Assembly (NCBI GenBank): GCA_005879045.1
Contig: VBLV01000123.1
Coordinates: forward strand, 1-5,031
Direction of reading: 5' to 3'
DNA from: Methanobacteriota archaeon
Lineage (GTDB): Archaea > Thermoplasmatota > Thermoplasmata > RBG-16-68-12
Length of the DNA stretch: 5,031 nt
Both the position numbers and the translations under genes were made by a program. How positions within the stretch are numbered: position 1 is the stretch's first letter; every line of letters begins with the position of its first letter. This document shows positions 1 through 5,031 of this stretch, one piece after another. The notes below the pieces were generated by a model, which saw only the letters and a program-made list of their open reading frames with translations, was not told the DNA's origin and searched no databases.

Positions 1-4
1 CCCG

Positions 5-20
5 GACTCCCGCGGGAGTC
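5..20. repeat. 16-bp perfect palindrome beyond the regulator stop
   Basis: The bases GACTCCCGCGGGAGTC equal their own reverse complement. After one mismatched pair (4/21), positions 2-3 pair with 22-23, so a transcript could fold into a strong GC hairpin. It starts about 6 bases past the stop of the regulator gene on the minus strand. No T-run follows on either strand, so a classical terminator is not supported. It could be a protein-binding operator for a gene to the left, a 3' mRNA-stabilising hairpin, or a dispersed palindromic repeat. The palindrome is directly visible; its role is unknown. Confidence 0.55.
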
Positions 21-26
21 GGGAGG

Positions 27-569
27 TCACGCGACGCCGAGCTGCTCGAAGAACTGCGCGCGGCGCCGCTGGCCGATGAACTGCAAGGCGAGGGCGACGA
101 GACCGGAAGCGACGGAGAAGACGAATGCGAGGACTCCAATCCCCACGGGTCCGCCGAGCATGTTGCGTTGCGCGGCCGGCGCCGAGGCGTTGTAAGCGGG
201 TGCGGCGGTGAGGCTCCCGAACCCGGCTGACAACACGAGGAACGCGCCGATCGCGGCGAGGGCGACCGTGAGACCGAGGACCAGCGTGATCGCGACGCGC
301 TCCGGGTGCAGGATCTTGCGGCCTTTGTCCGAGAGCTCGTAGTAGATCCACTTGCGACCTTCGTCGACGCGCTTCACGAGGCCGGCGGACTGGAGCTTCT
401 CGAGGTGCTCGAGGAGCGTCGGCTTGCTCAGGCTGAGGAGGTTGCTCAGGTCCGTGACCGTCTCGCGCCGCACGTCGAGTCGTTTCAGGATCCCGACGCG
501 GACGTCCGAGGCGAGCGCCTTGAAGCTCTCCTGGTCCAACGTGATCTTCGCGCCGCCGCCCGAGTCCAT
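27..569 (-). CDS. Membrane-anchored winged-helix (ArsR-like) transcriptional regulator
   Basis: This 180-residue protein has an N-terminal winged helix-turn-helix (about residues 14-90). The recognition segment is around 37-65 (TVTDLSNLLSLSKPTLLEHL), followed by a wing (GRKWIYYELSDKGRKIL). Two hydrophobic helices follow, about 92-116 and 139-165, joined by an Ala/Asn/Pro-rich loop. The basic tail (QRRRAQFF) suggests that both ends face the cytoplasm with the loop outside. The DNA-binding half resembles ArsR-type helices but has no cysteines, so metal sensing of the classic ArsR kind is not indicated. Membrane-tethered one-component regulators of this design are common in archaea. The start is ATG 569; no good Shine-Dalgarno site lies directly before it, so a leaderless or short-leader transcript is possible. 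It is divergent from the GTPase gene. The fold is confident; the ligand, target and signal are unknown. Confidence 0.85.
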   Translation of the reverse strand: MDSGGGAKITLDQESFKALASDVRVGILKRLDVRRETVTDLSNLLSLSKPTLLEHLEKLQSAGLVKRVDEGRKWIYYELSDKGRKILHPERVAITLVLGLTVALAAIGAFLVLSAGFGSLTAAPAYNASAPAAQRNMLGGPVGIGVLAFVFSVASGLVALALQFIGQRRRAQFFEQLGVA

Positions 570-656
570 AGTCCAGGAATCCGATGCCGCGCAGGGCTCT
601 TGAAGGATTCCCTCCTGTTCGGTCGCGGCCTAACGTTCGTTTCGCAGAGTTGACCG

Positions 657-668
657 GCTGATAATCGT
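657..668 (+). promoter_or_regulatory. Weak TATA-like element upstream of the GTPase gene
   Basis: The AT-richer stretch GCTGATAATCGT lies about 35 bases before the GTG start at 698. With archaeal spacing of about 25-27 bases from TATA centre to start site, transcription would begin near 690 and give a very short leader. A GGAGG at 672-676 is 21 bases from the start codon, too far to act as its ribosome site. The match to an archaeal TATA box is weak, so this is a suggestion only. The rest of the 128-bp divergent region shows no clear motif. Confidence 0.2.
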
Positions 669-697
669 CCCGGAGGCCTTTTGAGCCCGGCAACGGA

Positions 698-1555
698 GTG
701 GCAGAGTCCTTGCGACTCCGCCGCCTCAAGCTCAAGATCAACGTGGTCGGCGAACGCGCCGTCGGCAAGACGAGCCTCATCCAGCGCTACGTCGAGGCGC
801 GCCACAACCCGGAATACAAGGGCACCTTGGGCGTCCACCTGCATCGCGTCGACGTCGAGCTGCCCGGCGACGAGGAAGGGGACGTCATCCAAGCGAACAT
901 CGCGATCTTCGACCAAATGGGGGAACACGCGATCCGGGAAAACTTCCGGGACGCCCTCTTCTATGGCACCCAAGGCGTACTGGCCGTCTGCGACATCGAG
1001 CGCCTGGAGACCTTGCACACCCTCGCGGATTGGATCCGCGCCGTGTCGGCCGTGACGGGCGGCGTGCCGTTCCGCATCGTCTTCAATAAGGTCGACCGCA
1101 CGAAAGGGTCCAAAATCGGGCCGCAGGAATCCGCCTGGCTCAAGGCGAACTTCCCCGGCGCGCCGACCTCGCTGACGAGCGCCGCGACGGGCGAGGGCGT
1201 CGAAGAGGCGTTCGCCGGGATCATCGGTCAGGCCGTGGATGCGATGCTCGCGGGAGAGAAGAACCGGAAGGTGCGGAAGCTCCTCCGCCAGCGCATCTTG
1301 GTGTTCGCGGCGCGCCGCGAGGGCAACGGGATCACGAAGAGCGAACTGTTCGCGAACATGCACGACGTCAAGCCGGACGAAGTCATGGAGGAACTCGACA
1401 ACCTCGTGCGCCTCGACCTCCTCGTCCAATACGACGCCGGTCCCAAGACGTTCCTCAAGTCGAGCACCTTGCCGGCGTCGTTCCGGTACCAGATCACGCC
1501 GCTCGGTCGGAAGGTCGCGGCGAGCCCGGCCATCGAAGACCTGGTCGTCGAGTAG
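698..1555 (+). CDS. Ras-like small GTPase fused to a C-terminal winged-helix domain
   Basis: This 285-residue protein has a complete set of G motifs in order. They are the P-loop GERAVGKTS (18-26, Lys24/Thr25), a switch I threonine (Thr43, KGTLG), G3 as D-Q-M-G-E (72-76), G4 NKVD (130-133) and G5 TSA (160-162). The spacing and the segment YGTQGVLAVCDIERLETL resemble Rab/Ras-type GTPases. G3 carries Glu76 where Ras-like proteins usually have the catalytic Gln. After a basic linker (about 186-198), residues 199-275 look like a winged helix: a helical part (ITKSELFANMHDVKPDEVMEEL, about 212-233) and a wing ending in YQITPLGRKV. This suggests a nucleotide-switched DNA- or protein-binding factor; GTP control of transcription is inference. 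The start is GTG 698; an in-frame TTG at 710 is the alternative. It converges on the DUF3237-like gene, with 12 bases between the stops. Confidence 0.85.
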   Translation: MAESLRLRRLKLKINVVGERAVGKTSLIQRYVEARHNPEYKGTLGVHLHRVDVELPGDEEGDVIQANIAIFDQMGEHAIRENFRDALFYGTQGVLAVCDIERLETLHTLADWIRAVSAVTGGVPFRIVFNKVDRTKGSKIGPQESAWLKANFPGAPTSLTSAATGEGVEEAFAGIIGQAVDAMLAGEKNRKVRKLLRQRILVFAARREGNGITKSELFANMHDVKPDEVMEELDNLVRLDLLVQYDAGPKTFLKSSTLPASFRYQITPLGRKVAASPAIEDLVVE

Positions 1556-1567
1556 ATCGGCGGATCG

Positions 1568-2034
1568 TCACACGGGCCACTTCGCGGCTTCAATTTTCGG
1601 TTGCGCCTTCGCAACGTCGTTCCGAACCGCCGATATTCGGATCCACCATTCCTCTGTCGTCTCGTCGATTTCTCCTTCGGCGATCCCGAGGTAGTAGTTC
1701 AGCCACCGGTATCGGGCGTCGTCCGTCTGGAACCATACCGCGGCGACGATCGCGCGGTTGACGGTCGGAGTTCCTCAATGATGCTGTATCCTTTGATGGA
1801 GACGAGGATCTTCGCGCCGTCGGCGGTGGCAATCGTCCCGTTCAAGTCCGGACACCAGACGAGATCTTCCCGCCGCCTTGGATGATTCGCCCAGTGCAGC
1901 GTTCCGCGGATCCTCGGGCCCTCGACGTCGCCCTTGCCGGTCCCGAACCCGGCGTACTCGTTCTCGCCGTACGGGGCCAGCCACGTCCCCTCGCCATACT
2001 GCATTCGCAATGTGCAAAGTTCCTCGAACCGCAT
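1568..2034 (-). pseudogene. DUF3237-like protein gene interrupted by a frameshift
   Basis: The first 89 codons from ATG 2034 read as a DUF3237-like beta-rich protein. They contain DVEGPRIRG (about residues 36-44), then CPDLNGTIATADGAKILVSIKG, which fits the family's G-P-x-x-x-G and T-x-D-G-A-x-I blocks. Past codon 89 (about 1768) this frame turns into Arg/Ser/Thr-rich nonsense and stops at 1699. The next frame carries the obvious continuation from 1765: TVNRAIVAAVWFQ, then DDARYRWLNYYLG, ending at a TGA at 1568-1570. One added base near 1766 (for example CGACC to CGGACC) gives 155 codons, about the usual family length. The joined gene ends 12 bases from the GTPase stop, as expected for a compact genome. 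The break could be a real mutation or an assembly error. A GGGGGAG ribosome site lies 4 bases before the ATG. The family's function is unknown. Confidence 0.7.
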
Positions 2035-2038
2035 CGAA

Positions 2039-2053
2039 CTCCCCCATTGGGGA
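2039..2053 (-). promoter_or_regulatory. Shine-Dalgarno site inside a small hairpin
   Basis: On the minus strand, GGGGGAG (2045-2039) lies 4 bases before the ATG at 2034 and is a strong match to the archaeal anti-Shine-Dalgarno sequence. Most of it (2044-2040) can pair with TCCCC (2053-2049) across a 4-base loop, so the mRNA could hide its own ribosome site. A possible TATA-like element (CCAAATAGCATT, about 2065-2076) lies upstream and would give a leader of about 10 bases. If transcription starts that close, only part of the hairpin would be in the mRNA. The site is clear; regulation by folding is speculative. Confidence 0.45.
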
Positions 2054-2092
2054 ATATCGAGGGAATGCTATTTGGTCGCTGCGGGAGGACGA

Positions 2093-2740
2093 CTACTTGG
2101 GGACCTTCGCCGCATCGTCCAGGAACCGCTTCAGCCCGACGTCGGTCAGGGCGTGTTGCGTCATCTTCTTCAGCACGTCGAAAGGCAGCGTGACGATATC
2201 GGCCCCGAGTTTCGCCGCTTCAATCACATGCAACGGATGGCGGATGGATGCCACGAGGACCTCGCAGTCCCACTCGTAGTGGTCGAAGATCTCGACAATC
2301 TCCCGGATGACCTGCATGCCCTCCTGGCCCATGTCATCGAGGCGACCGATGAACGGGCTCACGTATTTCGCGCCGGCCTTCGCCGCCAGGATCGCCTGGT
2401 TCGAGGAGAAGATCAGTGTGGTGTTGACTCGCACGCCTTCCGAGGAGAGCGCCTTGATCGCCTTGAGGCCTTCCGTCGTCATCTGAATCTTCACGACGAC
2501 GTTCTGATGGAGTTTCGCGAGTTGGCGGCCCTGCTTGATCATCTCGTCGGCTTGGGTCGTCGTGACCTCGAGGGAGATCGGACCGTCGACGAGGGCGAGG
2601 ATGTCCTGGATGACCTCGGACCATTTCCGCCCGCTCTTCGCGACGAGCGTCGGATTGGTCGTGACCCCGTCCAGGACCCCCCACGAGGCCGCCTCGCGGA
2701 TCTCGTCGATGTTCGCGGTGTCGAGGAAAATCTTGACCAT
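2093..2740 (-). CDS. tal: Transaldolase, short TalC/MipB-type
   Basis: This 215-residue cytoplasmic class I aldolase transfers a dihydroxyacetone unit between sugar phosphates (sedoheptulose 7-phosphate and erythrose 4-phosphate/fructose 6-phosphate) in non-oxidative pentose-phosphate metabolism. The TIM-barrel motifs are present: FLDTAN (5-10), TTNP (27-30), LEVTTT (57-62), the Schiff-base lysine in VVVK (Lys84), NTTLIFS (106-112), SPFIGRLDD (128-136) and SIRHP (165-169). Phe130 replaces the tyrosine typical of fructose-6-phosphate aldolase, and Glu58 replaces its glutamine, so transaldolase activity is favoured over the aldolase. The residue pair after Lys84 is I-Q, where relatives commonly have I-P. 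The length matches the short subfamily. The start is ATG 2740, with GGAG 3 bases before it. It lies 57 bases downstream of the PIN gene and probably has its own promoter. Confidence 0.95.
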   Translation of the reverse strand: MVKIFLDTANIDEIREAASWGVLDGVTTNPTLVAKSGRKWSEVIQDILALVDGPISLEVTTTQADEMIKQGRQLAKLHQNVVVKIQMTTEGLKAIKALSSEGVRVNTTLIFSSNQAILAAKAGAKYVSPFIGRLDDMGQEGMQVIREIVEIFDHYEWDCEVLVASIRHPLHVIEAAKLGADIVTLPFDVLKKMTQHALTDVGLKRFLDDAAKVPK

Positions 2741-2768
2741 GGTCTCCGGCTCGGTCCGATAACGATGT

Positions 2769-2780
2769 CGGGTTAAGAAC
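2769..2780 (-). promoter_or_regulatory. Candidate TATA-like element for the transaldolase gene
   Basis: On the minus strand, GTTCTTAACCCG is the most AT-rich stretch between the PIN gene stop and the transaldolase start. It is centred about 36 bases before ATG 2740, which would place the transcription start about 9-10 bases before the ATG and keep the GGAG site in a short leader. The match is weak. Read-through from the toxin-antitoxin unit, only 57 bases upstream, is also possible. Confidence 0.25.
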
Positions 2781-2797
2781 GTTGACGGTCCTTCACG

Positions 2798-3175
2798 TCA
2801 CGATCTCTTGACCCGACGGAGAATCGCCCGGTCGAACGCCAACGGCGTCGCCCGCCGTTCCCGGCACCAAGCGAGGACCACGGCGTCGGGGTAGCTGAGG
2901 CGTCCCCGCGCGGCCCGAAAGATCCCCCAGCTACCGTCCAAGAGCGACCGAGACGACGGTGCGACCTGCAATCGTTTCTGGGCTCGCATCCAGGCGCCCG
3001 CCGACTTCGCTGCAGCGAATCCCACGCGGTAGTGGATGAGGGACACCGTTTCCGAATAAATCTCGCTCGGGACGACGATGGAATCGGCCGCCGCGGCGGC
3101 CCTGCGGGCCTTACTGTGGAAAGCATCGGACTTCGAGAAGAGGGCGTAGAGGAAGCTGGTGTCTGCGACCTGCAC
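2798..3175 (-). CDS. PIN-domain ribonuclease toxin (VapC-like)
   Basis: This 125-residue protein has the four acidic positions of a PIN nuclease: Asp5 in VADTSFLYALF, Glu42 in PSEIYSET, Asp97 in SYPDAVVLAWC and Asp115 in AFDRAI. These coordinate Mg2+ or Mn2+ in VapC toxins, which cleave tRNA or rRNA to arrest translation. The length is typical. The start is GTG 3175, four bases after the antitoxin stop. AGGTGA (3185-3180), which overlaps that stop codon, serves as its ribosome site, so the two genes are almost certainly cotranscribed and translationally coupled. The RNA target cannot be told from sequence. All catalytic residues are present, so the toxin appears intact. The alternative is a PIN ribonuclease with a non-toxin role, but the antitoxin-like neighbour makes that less likely. 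Confidence 0.9.
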   Translation of the reverse strand: MQVADTSFLYALFSKSDAFHSKARRAAAAADSIVVPSEIYSETVSLIHYRVGFAAAKSAGAWMRAQKRLQVAPSSRSLLDGSWGIFRAARGRLSYPDAVVLAWCRERRATPLAFDRAILRRVKRS

Positions 3176-3179
3176 CCGC

Positions 3180-3392
3180 TCACCTGTAGAGATACCGGTC
3201 GTGCCGTTCGCTCGCCCGCTTGTCCCCGTCCTCGAACGTCGGAAGGGACTTCAAGTCTAACTGACCCCCTTCGGGAGACCGGATCAGTTCGACTTGCACG
3301 ACGTCTCCCTCAGCCACTCCCGCGGACTCGAGGTCTCGTTTATGGACTCGCAGCGCGAGGCCATTTCCCCATCGTCGAACTTTGGCGAGCAT
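3180..3392 (-). CDS. AbrB/MazE-type antitoxin partner of the PIN toxin (VapB-like)
   Basis: From ATG 3392 this is a 70-residue protein. Residues 1-37 form a SpoVT/AbrB swapped-hairpin DNA-binding domain (LAKVRRWGNGLALRVHKRDL, then GVAEGDVVQVELI). The tail is polar and probably disordered (LPTFEDGDKRASERHDRYLYR region, about 49-70), which in such antitoxins wraps around the toxin. Family knowledge says these proteins neutralise the toxin and repress their own promoter as a complex with it. An in-frame GTG at 3404 would add four residues. ATG is preferred because the domain begins right after it and the palindrome at 3395-3404 then lies upstream. No ribosome site precedes the ATG, so leaderless translation is likely. 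It is first in a two-gene unit with the PIN gene and is divergent from the exporter. Confidence 0.85.
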   Translation of the reverse strand: MLAKVRRWGNGLALRVHKRDLESAGVAEGDVVQVELIRSPEGGQLDLKSLPTFEDGDKRASERHDRYLYR

Positions 3393-3394
3393 TA

Positions 3395-3404
3395 GTGTAT
3401 ACAC
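3395..3404. promoter_or_regulatory. Palindrome GTGTATACAC, candidate antitoxin operator or TATA
   Basis: This perfect 10-bp palindrome ends two bases before the antitoxin ATG. It is the most AT-rich core in an AT-richer patch (about 3391-3436), next to a second small palindrome, ACATCATGT (3403-3411). AbrB-type antitoxins bind inverted repeats in their own promoters, so this is a natural autoregulatory operator. Read on the plus strand, TGTATACA could also serve as a TATA box for the exporter, giving a start near 3426 and keeping the GGGGGAG at 3442-3448 in the leader. Both roles are inference. Confidence 0.4.
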
Positions 3405-3419
3405 ATCATGTATCTACAT

Positions 3420-3448
3420 CTCCCCCTTAATCTTTTCCCCGGGGGGAG
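3420..3448. repeat. 7-bp inverted repeat in the divergent control region
   Basis: CTCCCCC (3420-3426) is the reverse complement of GGGGGAG (3442-3448), with a 15-base gap that includes CCCCGGGG (3437-3444, an alternative pairing). The right arm is also a strong Shine-Dalgarno sequence placed 4 bases before the ATG at 3453, so a hairpin in the exporter transcript would hide that site. The same GGGGGAG plus 4-base spacing occurs before the DUF3237-like gene. The repeat is visible; its function is unproven. Confidence 0.4.
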
Positions 3449-3452
3449 CCGA

Positions 3453-4760
3453 ATGTACCTCTGGAGACGGCGGACGACGGGCCAACGTACTTATCCGAAA
3501 GGACCGTGCCGGGTGCCCATCATGGCTTCCACGCCGTCCTTGTGGCGGCACCGCGATTTCCTCCTGTTGTGGAGCGGCCAATCCGTTTCGCGGATCGGCG
3601 ACCAGTTCACCGGCCTCGCAGTACCTTACATGGCCGCCTATGTCCTCGCAGCGAGTCCCGGCGAGATGGGCCTCCTCGGCGCGGCAGGGACAGTCCCGTT
3701 CCTCCTGTTCGGTCTCCTTGTCGGGGTCTGGGTCGATCGGCGGCAGCGGCGGTCGGTCCTGATCTTCGCCGACATTGGCCGAGGGGCGATGATTGCGACG
3801 ATCGCGCTTCTCGGCATTGCAAACCTGCTCCAACTGACCTACCTGTACATCCTCTCCTTCTTCATCGGCGTGTTGACGGTTTTCTTTGATGTCGCGTACC
3901 AAGCGTACCTCCCAGTCCTCGTCGAGCGCCGACAACTCGTCGACGCGAACAGCAAGCTCGAAACAAGCAACACCCTGGCCAGCAGCGCCGGTCCAACTTT
4001 TGCGGGCGCCGTCATCGAGGTGTTCCGTGCTCCGTTCGCGATGTTCTTCGATGCCGCGTCGTTTTTCGTCTCGGCCGGGTCTCTCGCGGCAATCCGGAAA
4101 CGGGAAGCGCTACCGGAGCAGTCCCAACGAGAATCCGTCTTGTCTCAAATTCGAGAGGGACTGCAGATCGTCCTGGGGGACCGGCGTCTGCGCCGCATCG
4201 CCGCATGCACAGGGTGGTCCAACTTCTTCTCGAGTGCCGTATTCTCCGCTCTGTTCTTCCTCTTCCTGAAGGAGCTCGGTTTCAACGCGTTTTCTCTGGG
4301 AATTCTATTCGGCGTTTCCTCGATCGGCGGAATCCTTGGCGCGGTCGTTTCCGGCCGGATCGCGAAACGAATCGGCGTGGGTCCTGCGATCATCCTGGGC
4401 GGGGTTCTGTTCGGCATTCCGACGTTGCCCATGGCCTTCGTCACTCCCGAAATCGCCCTCCCCGCCCTGATTGCGATGTTGGGCGCAAGTTTCTTCGGCA
4501 ACCTGCTCTACAACATCAACCAGGTGAGCTTCCGTCAGGCGATCGTCCCCGTCCGGTTGCAAGGTCGACTCAACGCGACCATGCGAACGATCGTCTGGGG
4601 CACCTTGCCTCTCGGTGCCTTGGCCGGCGGCCTCCTCGGCGAGGCGATCGGTCTCCGACCGGCAATCTTCCTCGGAGTCGTCGCGGGCGGGTTTGCGTTC
4701 CTCTGGGTTCTCTTCTCGCCCGTCCGGCAGATCCGCGAAATGCCCGAATCCGCGGCCTGA
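3453..4760 (+). CDS. MFS efflux transporter (MFS_3/EntS-like)
   Basis: This is a 12-helix-type major facilitator protein, probably a proton-driven exporter of a drug, siderophore or other small hydrophobic compound in the cytoplasmic membrane. Numbered from ATG 3522 (412 residues), the family opening WRHRDFLLLWSGQSVSRIGDQ is at 8-28. The loop 2-3 motif A, GVWVDRRQRR, is at 68-77, and DANSKLETSN at 141-150. A central cytoplasmic loop is at about 190-225, and a second-half GRIAKRIG is at 278-285. The stretch near VPVRLQGRLNATMRTIVWGT (342-361) is typical of MFS_3 relatives. Start choice is open. ATG 3453 has GGGGGAG four bases upstream and adds 23 basic residues. ATG 3522 fits family length better and has a TATA-like ACTTATCC about 28 bases upstream, suiting a leaderless mRNA. 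The substrate cannot be predicted. Confidence 0.88.
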   Translation: MYLWRRRTTGQRTYPKGPCRVPIMASTPSLWRHRDFLLLWSGQSVSRIGDQFTGLAVPYMAAYVLAASPGEMGLLGAAGTVPFLLFGLLVGVWVDRRQRRSVLIFADIGRGAMIATIALLGIANLLQLTYLYILSFFIGVLTVFFDVAYQAYLPVLVERRQLVDANSKLETSNTLASSAGPTFAGAVIEVFRAPFAMFFDAASFFVSAGSLAAIRKREALPEQSQRESVLSQIREGLQIVLGDRRLRRIAACTGWSNFFSSAVFSALFFLFLKELGFNAFSLGILFGVSSIGGILGAVVSGRIAKRIGVGPAIILGGVLFGIPTLPMAFVTPEIALPALIAMLGASFFGNLLYNINQVSFRQAIVPVRLQGRLNATMRTIVWGTLPLGALAGGLLGEAIGLRPAIFLGVVAGGFAFLWVLFSPVRQIREMPESAA

Positions 4761-4770
4761 GGGACCTGCC

Positions 4771-4795
4771 AAAACCAACCCCGTCAAGAAGACGG
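4771..4795 (-). terminator. Possible stem-loop and T-run between convergent genes
   Basis: The 49-bp gap between the exporter stop and the DUF2182 stop holds a 5-bp stem, CCGTC (4781-4785) pairing with GACGG (4791-4795), with a 5-base loop. On the minus strand the stem is followed by GGGGTTGGTTTT, so a short T-rich end follows the hairpin for the DUF2182 transcript. Archaeal terminators rely mainly on T-runs, and this one is short, so the call is tentative. Confidence 0.25.
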
Positions 4796-4809
4796 TCCTC
4801 GCTCCTCGG

Positions 4810-5031
4810 CTACATCGCGATGAAGGCGCCGACGCCAGCAAGAGCCCCGAGGGCCACGAGGAGGACCCCAATCACCCGGGAGAACAGGATCGTCCGAACG
4901 CCTAGCTTCTCCGCGAAGATGACGACCGAGAGGCCGCCCATCCAGAGGAGGCTCATCGATCCCGAGATGAAGAGGACGAGCATGAAGAGCCAGCAGCACC
5001 CGATGCAATACAGGGAGTGTCGAAAGCCCAT
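4810..5031 (-). CDS. DUF2182 membrane protein, C-terminal part (runs off the window)
   Basis: Only the last 73 residues are visible. The motif FRHSLYCIGCCWLFMLVLF, followed by SGSMSLLWM and AEKLG, is the signature C-terminal block of DUF2182 proteins, predicted integral membrane proteins with a possible metal site formed by the His/Cys cluster (HSLYCIGCCW). The fragment holds about three hydrophobic segments: about 10-27, 28-43 and 50-72. The methionine at the window edge precedes a conserved block that is internal in this family, so the true start lies further right. Members are usually about 250 residues. The gene converges on the MFS exporter. The biochemical role of the family is not established. 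Confidence 0.82.
   Translation of the reverse strand: MGFRHSLYCIGCCWLFMLVLFISGSMSLLWMGGLSVVIFAEKLGVRTILFSRVIGVLLVALGALAGVGAFIAM

Noticed and set aside
610..616. Orphan Shine-Dalgarno AGGAGGG on the minus strand upstream of the regulator
   Set aside because: It lies about 40 bases before ATG 569, and no start codon in the regulator's frame follows at a usable distance.
485..1429. A 314-codon minus-strand open frame opposite the GTPase gene
   Set aside because: It is rich in Arg, Ala, Asp and His with no recognisable domain, and it mirrors a gene with clear G motifs. Long antisense open frames are expected in GC-rich coding DNA.
1760..1777. Programmed ribosomal frameshifting in the DUF3237-like gene
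   Set aside because: A -1 shift would be needed, and no X-XXY-YYZ slippery heptamer or other slippery run is present. A base deletion or assembly error is simpler.
1934..2776. A 280-codon plus-strand open frame opposite the transaldolase
   Set aside because: The opposite strand encodes an unmistakable transaldolase. The frame has no domain, and its composition is that of a shadow frame.
3392..3409. A five-codon leader reading frame (MMCIH) whose TAA overlaps the antitoxin ATG
   Set aside because: It is too short to judge. GGGGGAG is 10 bases before it, and the pattern may simply follow from the palindromic operator.
4305..4871. A 188-codon minus-strand open frame opposite the exporter
   Set aside because: It is an Asp/Glu/Arg-rich shadow of transmembrane codons and has no family resemblance.
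1..5031. CRISPR arrays, tRNA/rRNA genes and insertion sequences
   Set aside because: No spaced direct repeats, cloverleaf patterns, transposase motifs or terminal inverted repeats were seen.

Overview
The window looks like a piece of an uncultured, GC-rich archaeal chromosome, most likely a Thermoplasmatota (Thermoplasmata-like) member. The clues are a membrane-anchored winged-helix regulator, a Ras-like GTPase fused to a winged helix, a short TAL-type transaldolase, an AbrB/PIN toxin-antitoxin pair, purine-rich Shine-Dalgarno sites 3-4 nt before several starts, and only weak TATA-like elements. This assignment rests on gene content and style; no rRNA or other marker gene is present.

Layout, left to right. 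A 16-bp perfect palindrome (5-20) lies just beyond the stop of a minus-strand winged-helix regulator with two C-terminal membrane helices (27-569). A 128-bp divergent intergenic region separates it from a plus-strand small GTPase with a C-terminal winged helix (698-1555). Twelve bases after the GTPase stop, a DUF3237-like gene ends on the minus strand (1568-2034). Its reading frame is broken by an apparent one-base loss near 1766, and it reads as one 155-codon protein if that base is restored. Upstream of it on the same strand are a transaldolase (2093-2740), a PIN-domain toxin (2798-3175) and an AbrB/MazE-type antitoxin (3180-3392).

A compact control region with a palindrome and an inverted repeat separates the antitoxin from a divergent MFS exporter (3453-4760, or from 3522). 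The exporter converges on the 3' end of a DUF2182 membrane protein whose start lies beyond the right edge (4810-5031).

The genes do not form one pathway. The most notable feature is the divergent pair at the left: a membrane-tethered DNA-binding protein facing a GTPase that carries its own DNA-binding-type domain. It could be a membrane- and nucleotide-sensing regulatory pair, but that is inference. The toxin-antitoxin unit is a self-contained module, probably autoregulated. The transaldolase is a housekeeping sugar-phosphate enzyme. No stretch over 300 bases lacks a gene.
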